DNA of 43,854 nt, from the NCBI RefSeq assembly GCF_000003605.2, contig NW_003151763.1, forward strand, positions 111,961 through 155,814, read 5' to 3'. Each line of letters opens with the position of its first letter. The first letter of the stretch is position 1. The translations under genes were made by a program, and so were the position numbers. The notes beneath the pieces are model-generated. The model saw nothing but the letters and a program-made list of their open reading frames with translations. It had not been told where the DNA came from and did no database searches. This document shows positions 11,855 through 24,900 of this stretch, one piece after another. Source of the DNA: Saccoglossus kowalevskii (lineage: Eukaryota > Hemichordata > Enteropneusta > Harrimaniidae).

Positions 11855-13669
11855 AGTTACTGCAAAGACTCATACCCTAAGTTTTCACGTTTTCCAATTT
11901 TCCATTCCCCCCAATACTAAGCATTTCATAAGCAATAAAACACGCATAAAGTATTCCAATATTTCCCAATTATATTTATTTTCATTACATCACTTTTACA
12001 TGAACTATTATAGTTTTATCATCAATTGATGAAACCAGCAATAAATTCAAAATACACCAAAAAAAATTTCTAAAAACATGCACACAATACAACAGTTTTG
12101 AATTCTCAAATTACTAACCTACTTGTACACGCGAGTGTCATAAAAGTTATGAGGAGCAGATTGATTTTATGGCTAGTCGTTTATAAGACAGTTTGCTTCA
12201 AATTTTAACAGACTTTTGGATGCATTGGCGAATACTAAAATGTGTCCTGCTTTTTTGTGAATACAAAATCTACAACAAAAACTTTAAAAAGAAAACACGT
12301 CTACATTGTACAATAATAAACATCTTGGATAAAAAAAGTTCTGAAAACTGAATACGACTACCGGAAATCTGCTTACCCCTTCCTTGCATATACATTGAAA
12401 CTCTAGGATATGATAACCTATGAATTAAAGAACCCAAAATTGTCCATTGTTGAATTAAGAAAAAGTTGGATGAGTGTTTTCCCACCAGTACGATACTCCA
12501 GTTTGCACACTGCATCCATGCTACTATAAAGATTGCAGTTGCAAACGTGCAAAATTTCATGACATACTGAAAAGCAACTTTACTCCCTTGATTCTTCAAC
12601 GAAGGAAACCAAGATTTATCAAGAACAATTGTTAAAATAATTTTAAATCAATGAACGATGCAAACTTTATACACAAAAAAAAAAGTGTAAAATAATTTAC
12701 CAATCTACCCTGACAATTCACAAAAACAAAATTAACATCCTCATAGAAATAACATTTTGCAGGTACAAACCTCATAAAGACTGGCTCATTTTCATATTAT
12801 ATGTACACAAAGCAGGCGTCTAATATTAGACAAAAACCAAATCCACAAATTGTTAGGTTACGGTCATCGTAATAAGAGCAAATGGTGTTTTTTCTGGGAT
12901 TTAGTCACAAACATTTTTACTCAACAAAATCTTTCAAAGGATCTGCCCTGTTATAGTTGAAAAGGAGTGTTATCTAGAATGCAAAGATCAGAACGTAATA
13001 CAAATGTACACAACAGTATTAACTTGTAAATAGAATATACTAACATGTAATGGCAAAAAATCATAGTACTAATCTGGTGCCAATGTATTCAACTATATAC
13101 TTGTTATGCTAAATATAACATCTGACCCAAGTCAAATTGTGCAGTTTTACACTGGTGCTTTATTTTTTAGCAAGTTCAAATGTGAGAAATATGTTGGTCA
13201 TTGTACTGTAAATCGCTTAAATTTCAAGCAAGGCAAAATTCGCAAACATTTTACTGGGTTCTAAAGACAAAAAATCACATCAACTTTGTGTCCCGATTAA
13301 CACAATTAAATCATCAAATCAGAAAAATTTGTTTACAAACAAGAGTACATATAGCATATTATAAGTGTGGTCCTGCTTTTTTTTTTAGTGCACCATCCAG
13401 CATTGATGAAGTTTGAAGATCACAGATAAACTTGCATAAACACCCTGTTTTAACTACTGATTGGTGGAGTATTTAACATACAATTGTGACAAAGCATGGA
13501 GGTAATTACCTCCATGGTCAAACCCACTACAAATACGAGAATTCAAATACTGGAAAGTCAGAAAGATCAACAATGAATAAATCTAGATGATTCTACCATG
13601 CATATACATAAAATACACATTTTTCTCTAATTTTACAAATCCTTAATTCTTGTACCTTAAAATACCTCA
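11855..13669. other. Intergenic, nothing recognised
   Basis: AT-rich. A 109-codon minus-strand open frame (12270-12599) has no recognised similarity and is probably chance. If the tetraspanin has a very long 3' UTR this stretch could belong to it, but nothing shows that. Confidence 0.45.
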
Positions 13670-13811
13670 TTGTAGAATTATTCTTCACTGAAAAGACTTT
13701 GGGCGTTTTGTATGTTGTTTGTTGAATGTAAAATATAGAAATAAAGGTATATTAACGGGAATTTATTTTCATCCCTTCAGCGAAAATAAATTCCCAGCAA
13801 GTATTTTACAG
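13670..13811. mobile_element. MITE family A, copy 4 (internally deleted)
   Basis: Ends TTGTAGAATTATTCTTC and AGTATTTTACAG resemble the family ends; internal GACTTTGGGCGTTTTGTATG and ATCCCTTCAGCGAAAATAAA remain. About 60 bp shorter than full length. Confidence 0.8.
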
Positions 13812-14123
13812 TACTGTAGGAACCGCCTCCGAGTCAATTTGCAGAAAACCGAAAACTACAACTATTGTGAAAATAAAAGAAAATAATCATAGTCGCGGGA
13901 AATTCATAGTCACATACGAGCTGCCATTTCAGTTACAACAAGTTCACAACGTAATGGCAACCATCATGCATCAACGGTTTTATGAATTTGGGATTATAGC
14001 CAGGGTTGTACAACTGGTGTAGTAACAGTATTCAGAATAATGTGATGTTTAAGTCTGTTTTTCTTTTGGCACGACTGAAGTACCATTAACATGGACTATG
14101 ATTACCAAATATTAAGTGCAAAA

Positions 14124-14137
14124 GGGGGGGGGGGGGG
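14124..14137. repeat. Poly-G run (14 G)
   Basis: A mononucleotide tract in intergenic sequence; length may be unreliable. Confidence 0.9.
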
Positions 14138-15397
14138 ATATTTCTGGTCAATTTGTTACCTAAATTTATACAAGCACACTTTGTTTTTATTTCAAAATTG
14201 TGCTTTTCGATTTATCATTTTTTTGCGAAAAAGCTTTGAGGAACATGACCTGAAATATTTTTTTTAAGCCCAAAAAAGCAGTTCAAACAGATGTACACTA
14301 CATTTGATTCACTATAACTATATTTACAAAGTATTGCACCATTTTTTTAAGATATGTTGTAGGCTATCCTATACTCTGAAGAGAAAAATGCAAGAGTCAC
14401 ACAGTGGTAATAGCTGGTTTCTCGACTATATTTTTTACATTATTTACAAAGTTTAGCCAAGTATATGCGAAGAATCTATGAAGGCAAAACATGTTATGGT
14501 AGTATAGCCGATAAACAAGAAGCCAATTGAGATTTTTCCCGTTTTTCCCTTGTGGGAGGGGGGATTTTTGGGCCTCCACAACTGAGCAAAAAAGTATGTA
14601 ACTTATACATCTACATTAAAGCAAAATCATGTAACACGAGTCGTTGTGACCAACACCTCAACAGCGGCCAGTTCAATATAAATTCACAAGCAAAACAATT
14701 TTTTCAGTTCTGGATAATTACGAAACCCTCAAATCATCAAATGTTAATCCCTACCATTAAAAATCACAGTACTTTGAATCTAAACAATATAAGAATGTCG
14801 CTTTCAGGACCTCTGGCGATTTTGATCCACTATACTCCTGATACCAAAAAAAAAATTTACTTGTTTTTTTATTAAGCAATTATTCTGAAAGTGTTTTTTT
14901 TTTAAATAGCTTTTTCTTGCTTTCTTATAAAATTGTGATCTTTTGAAGCTTGTTAATGCAATAAAACAGAGAAATCAATGTCTGATGTTGAATCAGGGCA
15001 TAGATAATAGTTATCCGTAGTATACACAAGCTTGACTTTAATCAGAAACACATAAACTAGGCTATTGTGCGAGATAAGTTGGCAATAAGGACAAAAGCTC
15101 AGACATTTTCACCTCATGATCACCCCCTGCATTTTGTATGGAAGCGCTAATAAATGACAATTTCCATGGTTGCCAAAGTTGTCAGGGAATCACCTTACTA
15201 ACAAATAAGCTGGCAATGTTGCTGGTTTGAAGCATGTGTATGATCCACATTATCACAGTACTCACAGGTGAGTTGTGGTGTAAACCAATAATACTAACAA
15301 TATGGGACAAGAATAAATATGGCACAGTGGAGTTATTTCTCAGTATCTCAAATACGACATGCGAGACTTTCCAATGTGCGCCACTAGCAAATATGTG
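14138..15397. other. Intergenic, nothing recognised
   Basis: AT-rich with A and T runs. Short ORFs on both strands have no recognised similarity. Confidence 0.5.
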
Positions 15398-15482
15398 CAA
15401 CATACAAACATGTGCAACTTAACGTGTGCAGCCTACGAACGTGTGCAGCCTACGAACATATGCAGCTAACAAAAGTGTGCGG
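15398..15482. repeat. Short tandem repeat, 16-18 bp unit
   Basis: About five imperfect copies of CGTGTGCAGCCTACGAA (variants CATGTGCAACTTAA, CATATGCAGCTAAC, AAGTGTGCGG). It lies downstream of the tetraspanin stop, possibly transcribed. Confidence 0.85.
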
Positions 15483-15872
15483 CAGTTTTCACTTTGTTTC
15501 AGTGCCTCCAGTGTTTGTTATTTGATAACAAGTTGATTGTGCTGTAAATCGATCATTTCCAAAAAATTTACACATTTGTAGCCAATCACAGTTAGTGTAT
15601 AACTGGTTGTTGTGACCGGGTACAGGCTTTTATCCACATCACTGGGGAAAAGGGACAACAGAAGACATTTGCATCAAACAGAAACAGCAATCATGCCCTA
15701 TTTCATCGGCTAAAACAATGAACTGAATATCAAATATAACTACATGTACTTATTTTATAGTCGTCCATTTCCAGCAAAACAATGAGCATTTTGTATTTTA
15801 GAACAAGCATGTCATCCCTGCAAATTTAAAAGTCACATGATCATCGCCGGATTTGAGATACTGAGAATTGTT

Positions 15873-15878
15873 TTTATT
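15873..15878 (-). promoter_or_regulatory. Candidate poly(A) signal of the tetraspanin gene
   Basis: AATAAA on the minus strand about 117 bases after the TGA. The hexamer is common in such AT-rich DNA, so support is positional only. Confidence 0.3.
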
Positions 15879-15994
15879 TACTTTCCCATGCAAACAGCAC
15901 AATATGTTAAAATTTTAACATTCTCAGACAAACACGGTTAATAATGAAGTCAAATAATTTACTTTTGTGAAAACCAAGAATGTTACTTTTCATT

Positions 15995-18900
15995 TCATAA
16001 GAAAGCACTGGGATTAGCTCTTGGGTCTTTTTGATTTCTGTACCTAACTGCTAGCCACACTCCAAGCAACTGAAAAAAAACAAAATAATTTTATTATAAT
16101 ACTGTGGAATACTTTATTTTCGCTGGAATTAATTTTTGCTGAAAAGGCTTTTTGGGCGTTTTGTATGGAATTTATTTTCACTGATTTTTGATGAGTTTAA
16201 TGCGAAATATAGGAAAAAAAGTATATTTGCTGGATTTAATTTTCACGGAATCATCCCTTCAGCGAAAATAGCGAAAATAAAGTATTCTACAGTACATCAA
16301 ATTATAATATCAATGATATTCAAAAATCTACACTGTATTTTGTGTTTGTGTGCATCTCTAATACACGTGCACGTAAACTAATTGTATTTATTGTATGGTA
16401 TCAACTTTTTACTATAGGCCAGCCAAAATGAAATCTTGTTCATTGGATATTGGAACATTAAACCAGACTAGCTTCGATGGTAGTTTTCAAGAATATCGAA
16501 GTGTCGTCAATGGTCAAGTGATTATTTTGTGCAATTACAAAAAAAATGCAAGGTAGTAGGTGCAAGCGGGTTTGATGAACAAGGAATTTTCCTCCTGGTA
16601 ATTCTACGACCTGTGTGACGCATACGGATTTGGCTAATATTAGTGACAGCAAATTGTAGGTTGCTTATTACAATTGTATGGTGTTTTTTTTATTGAGTAA
16701 TGCTCTTGTGTTTAAGCATTCCAGCAGAATTATGATACCTTTCAAAAATGAACTCTCAATCAATAATATTACGAGTTAGTGTCATTGTAAGGCTTGAACG
16801 TCACAGAGGCATCAAAGGCACCTTGAAGCGCAACAAGTTTGTCCTATTCTCAACATTATTCCTATGATACCAAAACAATTTTATCAATTTTAACCTTCAT
16901 AATCGATGCCTGCTCAAATGTTAAGTTTAAACCCTGCCATTGCACCTCGCAATTGTTATTCAGTCTTAAATTCTTCAATCCTCGGGGGAGGAGCTACGTC
17001 ACAAGACGTTCCAGGTTGCTACGACGCTCACCACTGTACATGCATTTTTATGGGCTCTGTGCGCGCTGCTGTGGAACGCCGGTCGAGCCGGTGAAAATTC
17101 GAGAAAACAACACAAACTCAACTTTGAAGTAATCCCGAACAGCCAAATTTATATATGTTACACACGTAGGGCTAATCTTGTTACACTGTTCAGAGGAGTC
17201 TCAGAGGATATGATAAAAACATACAGTTCAATGATTACTTTTTCTTAGCAAACTGTTTGAACAAACATTGAATAACTGTTTACCATGAATATCGTGATGC
17301 TTATCGTGGCATATCAGCATTGAAATTACACACTAAACTTTCACCATGTCATGCGGTAATCAAAATGACTTGATTTTGTGTTCTTACCTCTGTAAAGCTA
17401 AAAAACAACCCCACACCACCGCTTATTCGCAAAGCCTTTTCCATCGTATCTTCTATCGCAGCTATACATGTTCTACATTCTGGACAATAGTCACCAATAT
17501 TTTTACCTTCACCACAGCAAGGCACATGAGTCTGAATCAAAATGAACATTGAAAACGTCAATACGGAAAGATTTCTATTTGCACCTCCACCCCCTAATCC
17601 TAATTAACCTTCACCCCAAGCCCACCAATTCAATTGTAAATGACCCCTCTAGACAACTATAGGTGTCCTTAAGCGGAACATATACATTTAAATTGGGGAA
17701 CGCTGGAGGGTAGGGTTAGGGCTGGTGGTGTAAACTCTTTCTACCAATACGTGTACATCTAATGTCAAAACATTTCTAAAATGGTTCAACAATAGACAAC
17801 TACCCCGGTATCCCATTTGACATCATGGATGAGAGGGAAAAGAAAAGTTGAAAGACATCAATGCACTGTAAGGCTAAACAGTTCAATGCTAGTCCAAAAC
17901 CCAGCTCCAAGTGTCAACACAATCCAGCCAGGTGTACAGATCATTCCAGAGCACCCAATGAGCCAATCAAAAAAACTTATTAGTCTTTGGGACCAGTGAA
18001 TGTAGAATTCGGGTGGTCTCCAACAAATGTGCTATTGATGAATTACTTCAGATGAACATGTCAATATAGGAAGGGACAGGGTAACTGCAAAAACTCACAT
18101 TGGAAACAAAAATAACATACTGGGCCCCAATGTAGGCTGAGATGACTGGCATTGTGTCATTTTAAACTGTATTTACTTTAATCATTCAATGTCATTCAAT
18201 GCAGATATTTTTTTAAACACGGAAACAGGGGCGCAGTGCCCTCATGCCATGGCTATGCACCCCCGAACCCTGGGGAGCAGATCCTCTGGCAACCATAAAA
18301 TTCTGATTGACCAGTCTTCAACTGTGACCTGTCTGATAGTAATTTTGGTCTCAAGGAAGCCATAGCCATTTTAACTTAGAATTATCAAAAACTCCATACC
18401 CTGGTAGGGAGAACCCTATCTCCCCCCATTTGGTGGCGCCACTGGGGTTCTCCCCCACTTGGTGGCGCCACTGAATTGCAGTGCTCCCTTTTGCAGTTTT
18501 TTTCTGGAAAACCCCCTGCAATGATTACTTCCAGTGAACAATAAGCAACTGTAAAAATGTACGATGTTGGAGTTTTAAAAACTAATAAATAACAAGTTCA
18601 ACAGGCTTTATGAAAGATAAATTCACTAGCCTTTGGACAGCGGGCCAATGATGTCAAACCATGCACACAAAAATAAAATAAAAAAAATAAGACTTACATC
18701 AACACAATCTGGATGGTCACGTTGTCCAGGAACAGTTTCATTCTGTGAATAAAGACCACAGCAGTTAATCCGAACCTGGGCTTCTTCCTTTGTCTGTGCT
18801 GATGTATGTGCCCAACCAGCAGTTACCAACTGTCTTCGTGCTTCTAAATCTAATGCCAAACATGCACAGGAGATTGCAAATTGCAAGAGAAACACTAAAA

Positions 18901-21900
18901 ATAAAATTATCATATACTGTTATGTAAAGTTAAGGATAAACAATTTTACTTGCTCTTTTAGAATTTCACATCAACACAACGCAAGGCAAGGCAAGGCAAG
19001 GCAAGGCAAGGCAAGGCAAGGCAAGGCAAGGCAAGGCAAGGCAAGGCAAATCTAACATTTATGAGCACTTCTGCCAAGTCATTTCTATGGTTTTGGAGAA
19101 TGAACCAGATATTTGTATTATATCACATACATGTACACTGCTACAAGACAAAAACATACTCTGTTTGGCATCTGGAAGTCTCATGACAGTGTTGTGATTT
19201 GCATAATTTGATGTATTTAATTTCATAGTTGCCATTAATAGCAAAAATTGGGAAAAATTTATAAACTTTCATGCAAGTTTGTTTTGTGAAAGATGATCAA
19301 GTTAACTTTGGTTTCAGAAAGATTAAATACCACAGAAGATAGTAGAGCACACTGAGCAGACATCTGAAGATCCACATCCAATACGATGCCATTACATTGA
19401 GAGAGTGATTGCTCTTCAGGGTCTTGATTTGCGAAACTGATAGGCGAGTGGAGTGATCACTCGTTTTAGAAAGTAAAGTTTGTAGTCCCAAACCTAATAC
19501 ACAGGGCACACTCAAATTTGTACTGCTTTGTAAGAAGTCAATCAAAAAGACTGAAAGGGACTTTCAGTGAAAATAAAAATCTATTAAATACTGTGAAACA
19601 CTTCGCTGAAAAGGCTTTTTGGGCGTTTTGTATGGAATTTATTTTCACTGAGTTTAATGTGAAATATAGGAAAAAAAAGTATATTCGCTGGATTTTATTT
19701 TCACAGAATCATCCCTTTAGTGAAAATAGCGAAAATAAATTCCAAGCGAAAATAAAGTATTCTACAGTATACCTATTTTCCCCTATTCTACATTTAACTC
19801 GTACATCAGTGAAAATTAATTCCAACTAAATAAAGTATTTTACAGTACCACACTCAGATATATTAACATGTTTGACTGTTCATTTTAAAAGGATACAAAG
19901 AAAAGTAGGACTTGGTGATGTTTGACAGCTCCTACGAGTCCAACAAGTGCAATGAAAAATAAGAAAACTCCACAGGCAATGATTCCACCAATAATAGCTA
20001 TACTTGTGACGATTGCTAAAATTCTACCATATGCAGCTACACCAATTAAAATAAAGGAAACAAACTGTAATGAAAAAAAAAAAATATATGTAAATCGATG
20101 ACATTCAATGATTAACGCATTGTTTGTATTTTTGATAGGACTTTCTTAAAACTAAAATATTCTTTGTGACTGGCTGTTTGATTACTTTGTGTAACTAGTT
20201 TTGGGGGCAAGATTCTCAATTGCATGTATTTTGATCGATTTTCCATTTTAAAACAGCCACCAAACAGAGCTCAAAGGTGAATTTATTATAGCTTAATACA
20301 TAGGGAGGGTACATCTAACAAGAACAATTTGTCAAACACCTTGCATTATTGTTGATTACTGGTATCTTGTGGTAGGGCATAAAAGATAGGCAAGGCAGTG
20401 ATCTAACATTGCGAGCTGTGGCTCGCCAAATGTGAGCAAATAAACGCCACAGTAAGAGAATGAATACAACATAAGCTGAAAACATAGGATATGCTTCCTC
20501 AGATTTTACGGACGCACAGTGTTACCAATTATACCCACCCTAAGTACGGCATGTTGTTGCCGTTCCATTTTAATGTCTGCATATTATGTTTGCACATCCT
20601 AACTGTCATTCCATGTAAAATATATTGAAGATAATATTTGGTAATCGTAGTCCTAAATAACTATTAAAAATAGCTAGACGTTTCGAGCAATGGCTCTTTA
20701 TCGATAGCATAGAAGCAAGTGTGATAACGTACAGGTAGAACATAGGAACGTAAGAACGCGCATGAACTATAAGTTAGAATCACAAAAAATTCCACAATAG
20801 AACAAATAACGCGCCCTAGGTAGTGAGCTCAACAAATGAGTTGAACTGTTTGTTAATACCATGGGGTTCTTTAGTTCCAAGGCGGAATATAGTTTCCTCC
20901 TCGANNNNNNNNNNNNNNNNNNNNNNNNNNNNNNNNNNNNNNNNNNNNNNNNNNNNNNNNNNNNNNNNNNNNNNNNNNNNNNNNNNNNNNNNNNNNNNNN
21001 NNNNNNNNNNNNNNNNNNNNNNNNNNNNNNNNNNNNNNNNNNNNNNNNNNNNNNNNNNNNNNNNNNNNNNNNNNNNNNNNNNNNNNNNNNNNNNNNNNNN
21101 NNNNNNNNNNNNNNNNNNNNNNNNNNNNNNNNNNNNNNNNNNNNNNNNNNNNNNNNNNNNNNNNNNNNNNNNNNNNNNNNNNNNNNNNNNNNNNNNNNNN
21201 NNNCATTTTTGATGTTGACAACATAGCTAAAAATCTGTCTAAAAGTAAGTCAATTATACTTCTATTTATAGAGTCTTGAAATTTATATTCTGATTAATTA
21301 AAAATCATTCAAAAACAGAAACCATATTTATTTACTCTAAAAATTTGTTTTGTAGAATTTTCATCAACTCGTACATGTACAAGATTGATGAGATTTTTTT
21401 TAACTTCTTTTAATGCTCTGAATTAGGAGAATGATGCATTTTAATTAGCCCTAATGCATTCCTTAGTACTTTCTAGGGATACAAATTTACTATCAATAGG
21501 AATTACCGGTATTCTCACACACAGTACAGTTGTCATTAAAGTCTAATTAACAAAAATGTATACTTGCGGAAAGTACCAGGATGTATGACCTTTAAGGGTC
21601 ATCTATAAGACTCATCAGCTCTTGATTTGGAATAGGCAAGCGAGTGATCACTGGCATTAGAAGCAATATCTGCTACAGGGTCTGCCGAACATTCTAGCCT
21701 AATTGGCTTTCTTGGAGAAAAAAGCATTAAATCTGCTTGATGAACCATAAAAATTGGTATATGTATGAATGCGATTTAGAGCTTAGTCACAGCAGTCTTT
21801 CTAAATTTGTTATTCTATTTTTTTTTATGTTTTCAAAATTATGTTGCATTCTTTGTTAACTTTATTGTATTTCCCACCATAGGGGTATGATTTCAATGAA

Positions 21901-24900
21901 GATTATTAATCAGGTGATTCGCATACTCCAAATGTGAGAGAAATCTAGCACTCTCTCATATTTCCTGCTTTGTATTGTACTGTACCGTATAAGTTTATTG
22001 TGATTCTTTATGTGTTTGTAATATTATTTAGCATTCTGTTTAGCTCGTTAACTTGACTGTATTTTAGTGTAGTTTATTTTATCATATTTTTTTTTTATTT
22101 GTTATTTTATTTTATACGACCATAGAACAACTCACTGTAGTTTGTTTTAGTGTTGAATAAATATCATTATTATCATATTGTCCATCAACATGTTGTACAA
22201 ACAAATGCATTATGTTCAAGGGTTGATGACACGCATCTTCTGTTACAAATGTTATGCAATTATAACAATACATTTTACACCAATACAAAAAGACATATTA
22301 TACGTAAAGCAAAGCGAAGTGAACAGATTTACCACATGGTGTTTGTGTGTGTGTGTAGCACCCTTTTAATACATCATACTAAACATGCACAGACAATTTA
22401 ATACCAGATGTGCACATTTTGAACAAAGGCAATTTTGTTAAACTTTTACAAATTGAATATTCATGATGTCAATATACAAATCAGTTCACCTATATAGCCT
22501 CAACAAAGGGATTATTATTACGACAACAAACAAGTGGTTTACCCAAACCAGCCTAGGGAGTCTTAGAATGTAGATATTAAAATAAAATGTTCATTACATA
22601 TAACAAATTCAGGAGTTGAAATAAAAAAATTTATAATTTTTATTTTTACAGTAAGTCTGAGTGGCTCCTTTTGAACTGATACCCAACGGCCAATAGACAA
22701 CGTGCCCTCTAACATGACTGATTTTGTAGGGATCTTCGGTCAAAAGGAATTCACAAAAATTATGTTCAATAGTCATCATGGTGACTGATAGGGAAGGAGA
22801 AATCTTCAAGTACAAATAAAGATAACAATTTAATTGTAGTGGAACATATTTTTTTTTTGTTTAACACTTGTTTGATTTATAAAATGTGAATTTCATTTCA
22901 CCAAATAATAAATTCCATTAAATATAGTAGGATATTTTTAAAGATTACCTTATCAATGTATGATTTTCATGGGAGTTCACAGTTTTACCATTTAGATAAT
23001 GTGTTCTATGTTTAATCTTACATATTCACTGGGTTAAAATTTAGCGCATTTTCTAGTCAGCGAAATAAGCAAAATTAAAACCGAGTGAATAATAAAATTA
23101 ATTAACCCCTTTACAGTATCTGACTGTGTCAGTGATGTATCAACTTAGTGGGCACACTGTGCCAGAGGAGAGTTTAACACCATGGAGAAATCATAAAATT
23201 TGCTGTTTCCATGGAAACAGGTTAGGATACATCATTTTTTCAGTCACATCTGCATAAGGCACAGTTTCGCAAACCCAGGCTTGCATCAGTGTATCATGCA
23301 TACTGGATTTGGTAATCCTATTGTAAAACAATTTATTTTCACAAGAATTTAATTTCACTGTTTTGATATGTGAATAATTAAAAGCATTTACAGTATTTCA
23401 CAAAACATCTTGTGTACACCATTGCCTGCTATGAAAAACGCATTTTTGATTACAGCATGCTTGAGAAGTACTGGAGCAACAAGTTGGAAAACTAGCTCAT
23501 GAATTGGCAGTCAGCTTGTGATTGTCACAAATTCTGCCCAGGATTCAACATATCAAAGTAGATCAAACTGGTCACCATAGTTACTTTCAATATCATTGTA
23601 TATAAATTTAAAGAACATACAAAGACAAGATTGTATCCAAATGATTAAAATTGAATTCAACAATGTGAAACCAGTTTATGTGTCCAGCTGCTATACAGGT
23701 TTGTCTGAAGTGGGCATGATGACTAGTCAACAAGTTTGAAAAGCCAACTGTTTAGTCAAATCACAAGCTGTCGCCAATTTAAAACCAGTTGCTAACTTGC
23801 AGCTCCAATAATTTTGAAACTTGCCATAAATACTAATGAACTCATCTATTTGAAGACCCACCCAGCAACAAGAAGCAGAGATACTCTTTGAACCGACCCT
23901 CACTACCCTTCAGTTGTTATCTCTCATGGCTAGTATGTATTGTAGACTAATCAAACATGGCTTTATTCTTATCTGCTCAAGTTTATCTATTGATGGTCAT
24001 ATCAGCACAAAAAAAAAAAGAAATCTGAACATGGAAGATCAAAATACAGCCATGGTTTTTCAATTGGAATATCACATGACTTGACCTTTCATTTATACAA
24101 AAATGTTTAGGCTATTAGAAGCCTGTTGATCTAACAAACAATACTTGTTTTTGAGAAATTTGAAGTACCCTACTCATACACTACACTGATTTATTAATAT
24201 TTATTAAAGTCCACTCACTGACTGCATGCTCATCTGGGAACCATAAACTTGTTGATGAACAGAGTGTACTCAAATCTAGTTTCCTAAAAATGCAGCATAA
24301 TTCATGTTATTGTGGATACTAGACAACTGTAGTTGATATTGACCAAGTTTAAGAATGTATGACAAATTTACCACCAAACTTCTGATATAAATCAGTTTGT
24401 TTAATTTAAACCACTATGTTGCGAAAAAAAGGTTATTGTATGCAAATAGAGGTCAATGAACTTCTTAACAACTGTGTTATACATATCTACAGCCATTCAT
24501 GTTCAATGCACAAATTAGAACAATCTCGTTTCGAATAAAGCAATCTCATAAATTAGCTACATTGAATTCTTGCTCTTGCTAAAAATAATTATCCAAAATA
24601 ATATGCTAGTTAAAATTACCTATCTCAGTTTCAATTATGATCACATTAACTAAAACTGAGAAAATGCATGCTCCATTATGAAATGTAAACCATTCAATTC
24701 TAAAATTGCTGAATAATAATTAAACATTAAAATAGTGAAACTAATACGGCAAATTTAGTACAATGAATGTACACGTATTAGATATTCGCTAGTTGTGAGA
24801 TAACATCATACACAAAGGTTTCACATAAGCTTCCTTAACATAAAGTGATCTTTGAACATTCAACAAAGGAACAAAAAGGAACGATAAAAAAATATATACA

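Noticed and set aside
12270-12599. 109-codon minus-strand ORF
   Set aside because: No recognised similarity, no splice context and AT-rich composition; probably chance or 3' UTR.
17709-17722. TAGGGTTAGGG as interstitial telomere repeat
   Set aside because: Only about two units, and it is part of the arm of an imperfect palindrome.
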